Below, in pieces: positions 1 through 12,312 of a stretch of 64,000 nucleotides of DNA (within the stretch, counting starts at the first letter, position 1; the number at the start of each line of letters is the position of its first letter). A program made the translations under genes and the position numbers. The notes under the pieces were generated by a model, which did not search any database, was not told the origin of the DNA, and was given only the letters and a program-made list of their open reading frames with translations. The DNA is from Papaver somniferum. Taxonomy: Eukaryota; Streptophyta; Magnoliopsida; Ranunculales; Papaveraceae. The stretch spans positions 136,115,939 through 136,179,938 of the forward strand of contig NC_039359.1 in NCBI RefSeq assembly GCF_003573695.1. The letters run 5' to 3'.

Positions 1-1234
1 TATCCTCATTCTTCTCAGCCTGTGTTAGCCTGTAGCAACAACTATTTCATCCATTGCATCCATTCTTCAACCTGCCATCACCTGCAACCATTGCCTCAAA
101 TACCAGCAGAACAACTTCTCGGGCTCAAACCCTTCCTTGTTTCAGCTACAGTTCATCTCTGCATTGCATCACCAATAGCACCCATGTTCTCTAGCTTCAC
201 ATTAGTTCAGTTGCACACACAAATCCTCCATTAACATCAGCAGAAACCCTAAAACCAAATCGATCACAAACCCTTGATAATCATCTGTAGTCGTACCACC
301 ATCTTCACTGCCATACCTCCAATCTCAGTAAGCCCTTGAAAATCATCTCTTCCACCTGCAATCTCCCAACACAATTGCATCCTTCACCATTCTCAGTTTC
401 ACATGAACATCATCAATCCATTGAGCCATTTGCCTATTCATTTCAACTCCTGGCACATTTAAGCTTTAACTGCTTCACTTCATCACCTTTCAGTCACCGC
501 CATCAATGGCAGAAACCATCTTAATCACTGCCAATTTCATTCTAGACCAACAACACCCCATTGAAACAACACCAACAACTCAATCTTCTCTTCTTCTGTG
601 TATTTTTCAAATCCAACACAAACCCATTGTTTACAGACCTGATTAATCTCCAATCGAACCCCAGTTCTCACCACCACTGTCTTGTTCTTCTCCATCTCCT
701 AAACCAACAGCAACTACCACGAATTTCCATCTCAGATTCGAACCAAAAACCCATTTAATTGACGACAAATACTGGCTGTTCTCCATATCACGACCTTCAT
801 CTTCCCTGATTCTTTCAATTTCATCTCTCGACCGATAGCAAAATCATCATACCTTTCAGATCTCTCTCCATTTTGTTTATGGTTGCGCCTCCTTTTTCAA
901 TTTTAGATGTAAAAGAATTGAATGTGTCCGAGAGTCTGAGATAGTCGAACCACAATTATGTTTTTAGATGTGGGACGGCTATTTGCACCCACAGTCCTGG
1001 GATAAGGGATGTCCTGCTGCTTATACTCTCCTCTCAACTGTGAGTCTTGAATAATTGACAGTTCAATCTCCCACAATAAATTCTGAATTTAGGCGAGTTC
1101 CACTTCTTTTTGCTCTAATGACTCCAAATCACCTAAATAACTCAAAAGAAAACATAAGAGACATAATTCATATAGACAATAGCAAAGAAAGCATAAATAC
1201 TAGATATAAAATTAGGTATTTTAGACACCTATCA
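1..1234 (-). repeat. 3' LTR of the minus-strand element, partial
   Basis: This direct repeat of 8128-9361 differs by scattered single-base substitutions, by eye a few percent. It ends at 1234 with tatca, the reverse complement of the LTR start. The rest of this LTR lies left of the window. The short open frames here are CT/CA-rich and have no homology I recognise. Confidence 0.9.
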
Positions 1235-1250
1235 AATTCCCACACACTTA
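1235..1250 (-). other. Polypurine tract next to the 3' LTR
   Basis: On the minus strand a G/A/T-rich tract (reading AAGTGTGTGGGAATT) lies directly before the LTR start TGATAG. That is where plus-strand DNA priming takes place in LTR retrotransposons. It fixes the orientation together with the primer site at 4926-4942. Confidence 0.7.
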
Positions 1251-3338
1251 GACTTTGCTAGTCCTCGAGTAAATGAAACAAAACAATTTTAAAACATACA
1301 TACAACTCCATCTCGTCGAGGATACGGTTACTCTTAGCATGAATAACAGACCTTTAAACCCCTAGGTGTCCCTAGTGGACGAGTTTTAGTCTCGTGAGGG
1401 CTTACTAGAGATATACCCACAAAACCTACTTTTCCAACTTACTAGTTCTCCGAAATGATAGCATCCAACGCGCTAAGAAGACATAGAGATTCTGCACACT
1501 AGTCATAAGAAGTTAGACACAAAAATGAACACAATCTCATCCTTAAAAGTTGAGAGAGAAATAACCATCCCTTCTCGAAGGAAATTCGGGTTCGGAGTGA
1601 TCAAAATCCTCGACTCTTCCTCCCAAGAAAGGGTTTTATGAAGTTGCTCTCAATAATAAATAGTTTTTTTATGGGTCACACATGTGTCCAGGTAGGAAGG
1701 AAGAGAGAATCCTGCGACACCTTGAATGGTGGGAAGGCAAAAACCCTTGGAATTGTTTTGAAAAACCCACATCTTTTATTCATTTTTGAAAAACCATTTT
1801 TCTGACGATCTCTAAGAAAGGAAATCAACCACTTAACGAAGGTGGGAATATGCTTACTTACCTCGTTATCCGTTCGACGTGCAGCTAGCACCACTCTCAC
1901 AGCATCCATAGAAACGTCTTCTGTCTTCAACTGTCGATGATAATTCTTGAACTTTGTAAAATCTTGACAATGTGATTCTTTCCTCTAATTCCTTGTTGCT
2001 TGAAACTTCATTATGGATATTTCTTCTTCCATTGGCTTTATTGAAAGAACAAAACTAAAAACAAACCAAAATGATACAAACCCAAAATATAATACAAAAG
2101 ATTTTTCTTGTCTTTATTTTTTTTTGTTTTTTTTATTGAGACAAGAAAAATAAAACAAATACAAAATAAATAAAAAAAAAAACAAAATAGTAAAACGAAT
2201 AATAAACCTAACAAAATCTTGTCTCTTTCTCTTTTTTCTTTTTTTTTTTTTTTTTTTTTGACAAGGGACTTAGCATAAAATGACCATGTCCCAAGTTTTT
2301 TTTTTTGTTTTTTCGGAACAAGAGAAAATAATATACAAATATGATAAAATAAAAAAAATGCAAGTACAAAGGCCATGGTGTAAGTACTTTACCGTTTGAT
2401 TCTTCACAACTTGTATGTCTCGATATCATAAACTCCTTGAACTCTCATATTGATAATCTTCGCTCTTGTACATAAAGTCTTCAACTTGTAAAAATTCTTC
2501 TCCTTGTCTTGTTGCTTTACTTGAATATGAAATCTGCTCATTTCTGTACTGTTGCTTGTAAACCTTGAACGTCTTCAACTTTCCTTCGAATTTGTGATGC
2601 TCCTCTTGTTGATGATGATGGTATTTCTATGGACCTGTTGGTGTAGAGAGAGATAAAGTGGATGGTGCTAACTGCGAACAAGATTACAAGTGATATGTAA
2701 GTTAGCAATTCGATGTCACCATCATGATTGATAAAATAGCACTCAAGAGATCAAAATAGTGCTTCTATTGGTGGGAGGTTGGGTAGCTCACCATTCTACC
2801 CGGAGTTTACGTACGGTGACACACACTCTAAAAGCACATATTTAGACAGGTACAAAAAATGAAGGTCGGTGCCTCACATGATGTAACAATAAGTAGTCTC
2901 CACTATAGGGGATCACAAATCTAATACTGAATTCAGTCTGCACCTCATTTGCCACTGGCATGGTTAAATCCAACTTTAACTCTCATACAAGTAAGAAACC
3001 CGATCATGTTCTCTGTCATCTCTAAGTTCAGTCACTCTTATGAGAATCTCGATGTAATCTTAGCGACATGTATACTATGTGACTCTAAACTAACTACAAG
3101 TTGGAGTTCATTTATTCACTAATTGACATAAAAGTTGAAAAAAATTAAAAATTTACAATGCAAATGCTTAACCACTCCCCTACACTTAAATTTTACATTG
3201 TCCTCAATGTAAATTGAATCGTCCAAAGAAAGTCAAGGTGGGAAATCATATAATGATATGCGACAAGAAATAAAAAAAAAATACAAGATAAGAAAAAGCT
3301 AAAAACAAGACAAGAAATAAATACAAGACAAGAAATAC
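1251..3338 (-). other. Non-coding 3' part of the element's internal domain
   Basis: No recognisable protein is present on either strand. The region holds long homopolymer runs, notably a T-run near 2240-2260 and A/T tracts around 2110-2190. Open frames across these runs translate to lysine- or phenylalanine-rich low-complexity peptides and are not credible genes. An autonomous element would carry pol here or upstream. Confidence 0.6.
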
Positions 3339-4828
3339 TCATCCTATGGGTTGCCTCCCATTTAGCGCTTGGTTTAAAGTCGTCAGCCCGACTTGCAAGA
3401 CGAATTCCCCATACACCAACAATCTGAAAAGTTGGGGATCCTTCCATGTAACCTGTTTTGCAAATAGTAACTTCACACAAACATTAGTATAATAAAGCAA
3501 AAGTGAAGCTATAGCCCAATAGAAGTTTCCCCCACACTTATTATTGTCCACACTTGGAAGTGTATAAAGAACATAAAATTCAGGAACTTCTATGGTTTCT
3601 TCTATGCAAACATTCATAATATGAGAATCAGATGTTTCTAATGGTGGAAATCGAGAAACAAAGTCATTCAACAATATTCTCGAAGCATATACATTCAAAC
3701 CAATAAGAGGTAAAGAAGAAGAAACAATATGCAAAGGGTTAGATAAACCTTGCACAATCTCTTGTATCACATAATCCTCGTCATCCTTGAAAATTTCAAG
3801 TGAATTACTCACCTCTTTTATATCATGATCCTCTATCAAACCTTGCAACCATTCTTCATCCGTTTCTACCTTAACTAAAGTCTCGACATTAACATCATCA
3901 TTATAATCCTTTGCAAGATCAATTGGGTCTTCCACAATATTGGTCATAACGGTCACATTCTCAACATACTCGTCATCATTAGGCTCAAACTCTTTTGCGG
4001 ATGCAAATTTCGCTATAAGAAATTTTTTTAGAAGACTCGAAAATGCATCATCCTCAAGCTCCACCCTTTGTATAGGCTCTTGATCATTATGAAGATCAAT
4101 GCTTGAGTAATCTACACAAGTGTCAACATATTCCTCTTCGTCTTCATTTTGATCCAAAAAAGATTTCGTTGTACACCTTTGGGTAATGTCACCATGAATT
4201 GCTTCAAACGACGTATCTTCATAATCATCGTCAATTTCATAGCTAACATAAGATTGGTTGTCGCTGAATTTAGTGTTCTAACCTCAAACTCATCCTTTTG
4301 AATAGGCGAATGATCATTATTAAGATCAAGAGTTGAGTTAGCTACACAATTATCAACGAAAGTCCCCAAAGGTTGGCCTTTTTCAACATTAGCATCAATC
4401 AAATATTCATCACACACCACAGGCATATTAGAATAATTATTGCTTTGAAAACAAAATTCTTCTTCATACCTTTCTTCCTTGTATTCATCAATGCTTCTTC
4501 GTAAGATAGCCATCCCTTCACAAAGTTCTTGGAGTTGCTCGTTTGTAGCCTCTTTATCTTTTTGAAACTCTTGTCGTAAAAAGTTGGAAAAGTTGTCTAA
4601 CAAGTTGGAGACTTGTTGTTCACGAGCATAAGAATCCTCCAATCCTTGTGGTTGTTCGCACACATACCCGTCATAAGGTTGTTGATATGTATGAGGACCA
4701 CAATATTCCGTAGGATATTGATCTTAGCCAATAAATTGGTTTTGATTATACCCATGGAATGGTTGGAAGTTTCCATATTGTTGAGGTTGTTGAAAACCGT
4801 ATCCGTCATTCCAATATGCTCCATCCAT
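3339..4828 (-). pseudogene. Degenerate gag-like gene of the LTR element
   Basis: The likely start is the ATG at 4828-4826, about 100 bases inside the primer site. Its first 34 codons are rich in Tyr, Gln, Gly and Pro (MDGAYWNDGYGF...) and end at a stop at 4726-4724. The frame then continues through 4663-4112 with a helical, Glu/Gln-rich stretch (about residues 40-120), and shifts frame near 4150 into 4157-3339, an acidic region ending GRQPIG. It has no zinc knuckle, protease or polymerase motif. The position straight after the primer site, and the style of the protein, suggest a gag-like product of a non-autonomous plant element. At least one stop and one frameshift make this copy inactive. 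The family assignment is inference; homology would need a profile search. Confidence 0.65.
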
Positions 4829-4925
4829 AGAAATCGGTACCTGAAACACGATTCTCAAAACAAGGTTAACAACCGGAAAATAAAAAAAACACTAAAAAAA
4901 AAAAAAAAAGTGACAACCGCTGCCT

Positions 4926-4942
4926 CCCCGGCAGCGGCGCCA
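4926..4942 (-). other. Primer binding site, tRNA-Asp type
   Basis: The minus strand reads TGGCGCCGCTGCCGGGG. This complements the 3' end of plant tRNA-Asp except for one base (GTTGCC is expected, GCTGCC is seen). It starts five bases after the 5' LTR end. This priming site is common in Athila/Tat-type gypsy elements. Confidence 0.85.
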
Positions 4943-4947
4943 AAATT

Positions 4948-7900
4948 TGATCGTTGTCGTATGCGTCAAAAATAATATTACTTTCTCACAACTTAAAATA
5001 TATAATATAGCAAGGGTAAGAAAGGATCGTTCCCACAGAGAGGATCTAGGTTGTAAAGTTGTTTCGGTTTCCTATATAAACAAGGGGGATTTTCTGATTT
5101 TTAAGTAAAGGAAAATAAACTAAAATCAAATAATAAAATAAACAAGCAAATCAATAAGATGAAGATACTGGTCAAGGATTAGTTTTCATTCACAAACATG
5201 AATTTGTAACAATAATTAGAATTGATATTTAATCTCAACTTTTATCAAAAGTCCTAGGATACCTTGATCGCAAGAATATCCCGCTAATTTCCTTTTATCA
5301 TCAACAAACACATTAAAATATGCGAATGTGAATTCTTCCTAAAAAACAACCTAAAGTGTAAAAGCACAATTAAGTTTAACTCCCTAATAGCACTAAGTTC
5401 TATGAAATAAGACTAATCAATGCAAACGAACGTGTAAAAGCACTAATTCGTTTTAACAAAGGTTATGATCCACTTGTGACTATTAGGATATCACTACAAG
5501 CAATACTCACAATTATGCTACTTGCAATCAGGAATTATCACTTTTGCGTATAATAACCCTAATCTAGCGATAGAGATGAAAACTAATTCAACCGATTCAC
5601 GACTCGACTAAACATGCATTCAAATCATATAACAATATTAAAAGTGAATCATAATCAACAAAATATGGAGACAAAACTAATTCATTGCATAAATATCATG
5701 ATTGAGACTCCAACTTATTCCTTAACCAAAATAGAGTTATCTAATCATATCCATGGAGTTCATAAACAACAAGAAGAAATAAGACTATCATGTTCAAAAC
5801 CCTAGGATAAAAGTAGTAGAAAATGATAAAAAGATCCCCCAAATTGTTTCGAGGCCTCCCTATATATAGAGATTTGTAACCTCTTCTTGATGAAACTAGA
5901 AAACCTAGCAAAAATAGGAAAGTTGCACCTCCTTAAGAATCGTGTCCCGCGCATCACACCCCGTGCAAAGTAAGGTTGCTATAACTCGGCAAACATCCAA
6001 AAAAACACGCCACTTCCAAAAGCTGACCGTGTATTGACATTGTGAAGGCAGACAATGAGCTTGCTTCCAATCCAGCCCAAGTCCGTTATTAGCCATGGAA
6101 CTGACAGGATAAATTATTTCTCTTCATATTCACGGCTAACTCATGTTCCTCCATTGAGCATTAAGCTTGGCAACAACACATCTTCTTCTCTATATTGATA
6201 ATGACAGCAACTGAACCCAGCTTCATCTCTGTCCATCTCCGTCAATCACTGGAAACCATCATCATTACTCTATTCTCGAGTGAACTCCGTCACTGATCTG
6301 GTAGCAGACTCTCTATTTCAACTGCTCCTCGTCACTACCATTCTATCTCCATTATTCTTTAGCTTGTTTTCTTTCATTGACTTCAGCACTAATCAACTTC
6401 CTCTATCTCCAGGCCATCCCTATTTTTGCAGTCATCTTATCTGCATATCCTCTCCAGACCACCTGCACTTTACTTGCATCCACGTACAGCATATCTTACA
6501 TAGAATACAACACTACTGAATAGCATTGCAGCACTATCACGGATTATTATCAACCACAACGAACTCCACCATCAATCTATATTTCTTCCTCATGATTACT
6601 GCCGATATTGGCAACAGCTCACATTCACCTTAGTTCCTCCATGTTCATCATGATCCCTAAATGGCTGTCAACAACAGCAGCCAACAACTCAACCCTTACA
6701 ACGCATGTTCTTCTCCATCAACTCTATTTCAAACACCAGCCATTCTTCTCGTCACTGCCATCTTATCTGGAGTACCACCGCAATTCTGTCATTTACAACC
6801 TCAATCTCCATATCAGTTCATTCACATTTGTTCACTGCAGCACCAGTTTCAATACTACAATGCACAGCACCAGCAATGTCACCTACACTTCAATCTCCAT
6901 TGCAGCCAAATCCTCCAGAACCACAATTGCAACTCCACCTTGCTGCAACTTCAAAAAGACACATAGCTTCGCTGCAGCTCCAATTCCCTTAATTCCAGCT
7001 GCGACTTCGAACACATTCTGCAGAAGCATCACCATCATAACCATTAAGCTCATCTCAGTAACTCCATCTGTGCAAATCCTTTCAGCAACCTCGAGCTCAT
7101 ATATCCCACTGCAAGCCATCACTTCCATTTCTTTCTCGCAGCCAATTTGCACCTGCACTTGTTCTCGAGCATCATCAGTTCTCCCAGCTCAGCTCACACT
7201 ACTTTTTACTCTAGCCTTCTGCAAACGTACAACTGCAGCACACAGGTTCAGCTCATTCTCCGCCTTCAATACAAATCCACCACATCTCAGCCATCACAAT
7301 TGCAAGGCCTCCTAAACTACTCTCATATCCTCTGTCATCACCTGCATACTCCACAGTCCATCAACTTCAGACCAATACCACAGATTCAGCTCCATAATTT
7401 CTGCAACTTGAGCTACATCCACCACCAATGCCTTCGCTGCCAATTTCCTGCAATCTTTTGTAGCTTCATAACCACCTAACTCAGGCCACAGACTCAACTC
7501 CTCCAATTTCTTTGTGCTTCTCTGTAACAACACTTGCTCAGGCCACTGCATCACTGCAGATTCAACTTCAAATGGCAGCAGCTCGCCATGGCTAGCATAC
7601 AGTATTCAGCCTGTACCCGTTCATCTTATACTTCAACTGCAACGAACTTCGGCTTCCTCCATGAGCATTATTCTTACCAGATTCTGCACTGTACATCATA
7701 TGACAACAACGAAAGCTACAGCAATAGCAGCAGCAGCCTTCAAATCAATATCACCACTGCCAATTCCCTGTAAAACTCATCGCCGCAGACCCATTCTAAC
7801 ACCACCACTGACTGCAGCTCAAGTCATCTTCACCAGCAAGCTTGCAACTGACTCTGCATCACAATCTTCACTTGGACTCCCATGTACAACTGAATCACAA

Positions 7901-9361
7901 CCTTGAAATTCTCCAGCTTTTTCTTGTTGACCTCCAACTGAACTGTTCATACATCTAACTTCACAGCACCAGGTTCAATGTCTACCATCCCTGGCCATTT
8001 TAAACTCCACCAGAGACTCAAGCCATCTCAACTGCAATCCTTGCTCTCTCCCCGGTTCAACAACATCACTTGGTTCTTTATCGGAAACATATCAAACACC
8101 AATCTGAACTCCATCTTCGCAGCATCATATCCTCATTCTTCTCAGCCTGTGTTAGCCTGTAGCAGCAACTATTTCATCCATTGCATCCATTCTTCAACCT
8201 GCCATCACCTGCAACCATTGCCTCAAATACCAGCAGAACAACTTCTCGGGCTCAAACCCTTCCTTGTTTCAGCTACAGTCCATCTCTGCATTGCATCACC
8301 AATAGCACCCATGTTCTCTAGCTTCACACTAGTTCAGTTGCACACACAAATCCTCCATGAACATCAGCAGAAACCCTAAAACCAAATCGATCACAAACCC
8401 TTGATAATCATCTGTAGTCGTACCACCATCTTCACTGCCATACCTCCAATCTCAGTAAGCCCTTGAAAATCATCTCTTCCACCTGCAATCTCCCAACACA
8501 ATTGCATCCTTCACCATTCTCAGTTTCACATGAACAGCATCAATCCATTGAGCCATTTGCCTATTCATTTCAACTCCTGGCACATTTAAGCTTCAACTGC
8601 TTCACTTCATCATCTTTCAGTCACCGCCATCAATGGCAGAAACCATCTTAATCACTGCCAATTGCATTCTAGACCAACAACACCCCATTGAAACAACACC
8701 AACAGCTCAATCTTCTCTTCTTCTGTGTATTCTTCAAATCCATAACAAACCCATTGTTTACAGACCTGATTAATCTCCAATCGAACCCCAGTTCTCACCA
8801 CCACTGTCTTGTTCTTCTCCATCTCCTAAACCAACAACAACTACCACGAATTTCCATCTCAGATTCGAACCAAAAACCCATTTAATTGACGACAGATACT
8901 GGCTGTTCTCCATATCACGACCTTCATCTTCCCTGATTCTTTCAATTTCATCTCTCGACCGATAGCAAAATCATCGTAGCTTTCAGATCTCTCTCCATTT
9001 TGTTTATGGCTGCACCTCCTTTTTCAATTTCAGATATAAAAGAATTGAATGTGCTCGAGAGTCTGAGATAGTCGAACCACAATTATGTTTTTAGATGTGG
9101 GACGACTATTTGCACCCACGGTCCTGGGATAAGGGATGTCCTGCTGCTTATACTCTCCTCCCAACTGTGAGTCTTGAATAACTGACAGTTCAAGCTCCCA
9201 CAATAAATTCTGGATTTAAGCGAGTTCCACTTCTTTTTGCTTTAATGACTCCAAATCACCTAAATAACTCAAAAGCAAACATAAGAGACATAATTCATAA
9301 AGACAATAACAAAGAAAGCATAAATACTAGATATAAAATTAGGTGTTTTAGACACCTATCA
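4948..9361 (-). repeat. 5' LTR, 4414 bp
   Basis: This long terminal repeat is bounded by TGAT...ATCA on the minus strand. Its 9361 end matches the partial 3' LTR at 1-1234. About 6130-8950 on the plus strand is unusually C/A/T-rich and G-poor, with many overlapping Ser/Thr/His/Gln-rich open frames up to 235 codons in several frames at once. That pattern comes from composition, not from genes. The part nearest the primer site (4950-5100) resembles the conserved end seen in many plant gypsy LTRs. At 4.4 kb the LTR is longer than the internal domain. Confidence 0.85.
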
Positions 9362-9878
9362 ATTGTGTCTTATAGAAACATCGATCGGAACATCCAATTA
9401 GAATGCGATGACATGGAAAATCAATGCTGACATGGCTTCACCATAATTAAGAATGATTATGGCTACGACATGTGGCATTTTGGGGTATCTTATTATAAAG
9501 AAAGATGGTAAGTGTTCTAAACTCCATTTTCAATCATTGAAATATTCTTAGAAGACGACAATAGTTGTCTTGCACAAACTATTAGCTTAAAAACAATTTT
9601 CAAGTGATCGAACGATCAATACGAAATATTCCGAGTCTACATCAAATGATTGTCTCACACAAATCATATAAGATGTTACTAGGGGATTTCCACATGATCA
9701 TCTTTAGACTTTCGTCGAATAAAAGATGAACTTGGTTAAAGCGAAAGCTTACCAACATATATTTCGAGAAATATGTAAGCGAGTTAAACTCATCTCGAAA
9801 TATCAAATGTGTATAAATAGAATACCATATAGTAATACGACTTTTGTCTCAAGAAGGAGATAGAGTAGAAATAGACTT
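9362..9878 (-). repeat. Older copia-type LTR fragment, minus strand, left piece
   Basis: The reverse complement of roughly 9480-9878 matches 18654-18990 of the forward LTR, including its GATATTTCGAG and CTCGAAATAT stretch and the block about a swap near GTTTGTGTGAGAC. It continues the minus-strand LTR piece at 18225-18475, from which it was separated by the 8.3-kb element at 9879-18224. The gypsy-type element ending at 9361 abuts it, perhaps as another insertion. 9362-9480 is not clearly LTR. Confidence 0.7.
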
Positions 9879-12246
9879 TGTTAGAGCACTGCTCGGTCGA
9901 ACTCGCAAACGTTTCTATCTCAAGCTTGTTTGTCAAGTTTAGTTGCCAAAACGATAAGTCTTGATTTCTATTCTACTAATATATAGCTAAGTCTCGGACT
10001 AGGATATAAAGTGTAGTTGAGCTCTAGACTCCACGGTGTTCATCATGCAAAGACGAAGAACTACTCAAGGAACTGGTGGAACTTCATCGACAAAAAGGTA
10101 TGTGGAGACTTGAACTTATCTATCACTCAAAAGGATACTTTATCTCCTATCTTGAGACAAAATTCGTATTGCTATATAGACTATGATTATACACATGTAC
10201 TATTTCGAGCTGAGTTTATCTCGCTTATCTATTTCTCGAAATATGTGCTGGTAAATTTCGCTTTGGCCAAGTTCATCTTTACTAGTGATGAAAGTCATAT
10301 TAGTTTCAATTACTTGAAAATAGATTTGATGAAAAATAGCTTGTGAACAACAACTAGATAACATCCTCTAAGAATGTTTCAATGATTGAAATGAGAGTTT
10401 ATAATACATAACCATGGTTGGATATAAACATTGTGAGATAACTCATATGTGTGTAAGTCCAATTTCCTTGAACCAAAGTATGCGTACCTTACTGCTCAGG
10501 ATAACTGGAACTAAAGTCCGCGTACCAGTACGCGTACTGCCGGAAGTTCACATCCCGTGAATTCCTGCTTGAGTTTGAGAACTGATAACAAACTTAATCC
10601 GGGTACCTAAGTCCGCGTACCAGTATGCGTACTTAAGTAGGTTATTTTCTAAAAACAGTTTAATTCGTGAACTAAGACATTTATATTTTAAGGAATGCAA
10701 TCTTCGCAAACCATGGCTATAATGTTCATGAATCCATTCGAGTGAATAAAAACTGTTTTTTTTCGATTGTGTCTTGTATACTTCTATGAGATTTAAGCAA
10801 TTGAACAACTCTCTAACTAGTTCATTTGAGTCACTTGTACTAGTTGTGGTAAAGATGAACAAGGTTGATATGAAAGTGCTCATATGACTAACCTATGATT
10901 ATTTACCGTTGAACCAACGACTTGTACACGTTAGGTACGGTTACTCAAACCTAAATGAAGTTACATTTCATGTGTGTATGAAAAGCTAAGATTCGATCTA
11001 ACGGTTGAAAGATATTATCTTGAATCTAATGAGGTTTTCATCTAACGATGAATACTGAATGATTTGTTACCAAGGTAGCATTGATTGCAAACCCTGATTT
11101 GAAGACTATATAAAGGAGAACTCAAACAACTGGGAAACCCCCACACCTTCTGTGTGATACTAGTTGTATACTAGAGTCGATTCTCCTTTAACCTTAGGTT
11201 TTTATCGAGACCGTGTAGGTTAACGACTTGAAGACTTCATTAGGATTGTGAAGCCAGACCCGACTATCTTGCATATAGTTGTGTGATCTGATCTTACTGT
11301 TTCTATCGTATTTGAGTACAATCGTAAGGATTGGATTGAGATTAATTTCTGCGATATGCAAGATAGAAAAGTACTCACAAACATCTTCGTCTCAACGTTT
11401 GTGATTCCGCAATATCTTGTTTCGCTAGTCGATTAAGATTATTGTGAGCTGATTGATAATTCTAGGCTGTTCCTTGGGAAAATAATTCTAGGTTATCAAT
11501 TGGTTCATGTTCACCTTGATTTATCAAAAGACGTAACAAAACTCGTAGGTATTTCTGAGGGAGACAGATTTATCTATTCTTGTAGACTTTTCTGTGTGAT
11601 ACAAATTTGTTTATTAAAGTCTTCGACTTTGGGTCGTAGCAACTCTTAATTGTGGGTAAGATCAGCTAAGAGAATCAAGTGCGTAGTACCCTGCTGGGAT
11701 CAGAGACGTAAGAAGCACAATTGTACCTTGGATCAGTGTGAGATTGGTTGGGGTTCAACTACAGTCCAGACTGAAGTTAGTTTGTAGTAGGCTAGTGTCT
11801 GTAGCGGTTTAATACAATGTGTGTTCAAGCTGGACTAGGTCCCAGAGTTTTTTTTCATTTATGGTTTCCTCGTTAACAAAACTTCTGGTGTTTGTGTTAT
11901 TTCTTTTCCGCATTATATTTTGTTATATAATCTAAATATCACAGTTTGTGCGTTCAATCGATCAATTGGTAAATCCAACCTTTGGTTGTTGATTGAAATT
12001 GATTGATACTTGAATATTGGTCTTTGGTACCATTCCAGTTAATTTCTCTTGTATTCAACTAGACTCGCAGAAATCTATTTTCTTGAGTCAGTATTGAACC
12101 GAAAAATTTACATATAACTCTTTGTTATACTTTTATTAAGATTGAGTCTGACTGTCTAGTTGATTCTCTTAAAAATATATTGGATTTTATCCATACAGAT
12201 TGCTAAGCGAAATATTGGGTATGGTTGTTAGACCCACGCTTTTTCA
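9879..12246 (+). repeat. 5' LTR of the copia-type element, 2368 bp
   Basis: It pairs with 15874-18224. Within it, 10478-10640 contains repeated variants of a palindromic motif around GTACGCGTAC. A stretch at 11100-11160 (TATATAAAGGAG, followed by a conserved CCCACACCTTCTGTGTGATAC) may be the promoter and transcription start region. That assignment is inferred from its TATA-like form and its conservation in all related LTR copies here. Confidence 0.9.
10478..10640 (+). repeat. Palindromic motif cluster in the 5' LTR
   Basis: The self-complementary decamer GTACGCGTAC at 10528-10537 lies beside the relatives GTCCGCGTACC (10516) and TATGCGTACTT (about 10626). Cores of the AGT-CGCGTAC type recur three to four times with spacers of about 50-100 bp. 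The 3' LTR has a shorter version at 16462-16615. Short repeats of this kind in the U3 part of LTRs often act as enhancers; that role is inferred here. Confidence 0.6.
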
Positions 12247-12248
12247 AT

Positions 12249-12260
12249 TGGTATCAGAGC
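12249..12260 (+). other. Primer binding site, initiator tRNA-Met
   Basis: TGGTATCAGAGC lies two bases after the LTR end. It is the classic complement of the 3' end of plant initiator tRNA-Met, used by many copia elements. Confidence 0.93.
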
Positions 12261-12312
12261 AGGCAAACACGTTTAAGACCTTATAAGTCTGTGTTTGTAG
12301 TGATCTGACTCA

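Larger units (their letters stand above)
1..9361 (-). mobile_element. LTR retrotransposon, tRNA-Asp primed, pol-less, giant LTR (left end off window)
   Basis: The element reads right to left. Its 5' LTR lies at 4948-9361 and its 3' LTR enters at 1-1234 and leaves the window. Positions 1-1234 align with 8128-9361 at a constant net offset of 8127 at both ends, with scattered substitutions. On the minus strand the LTR begins TGATAGGTGTC and ends CGATCA. A tRNA-Asp-type primer site follows the 5' LTR, and a purine tract precedes the 3' LTR. The internal domain is only about 3.7 kb and holds one degenerate gag-like frame. I see no protease, reverse transcriptase or integrase, so it fits a LARD-like non-autonomous element. 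The primer site is typical of Athila/Tat-type Ty3/gypsy elements, so that lineage is inferred. The TSD cannot be checked because the left end is missing. Confidence 0.88.

Noticed and set aside
2038..2429. Minus-strand frames of 112 and 73 codons
   Set aside because: They cross homopolymer T/A runs and give Lys- or Phe-rich peptides with no domain.
6608..7906. Long overlapping open frames (up to 235 codons) on both strands
   Set aside because: They lie inside the 5' LTR and are open in several frames at once. The products are Ser/Thr/His/Gln-rich low complexity caused by G-poor composition.
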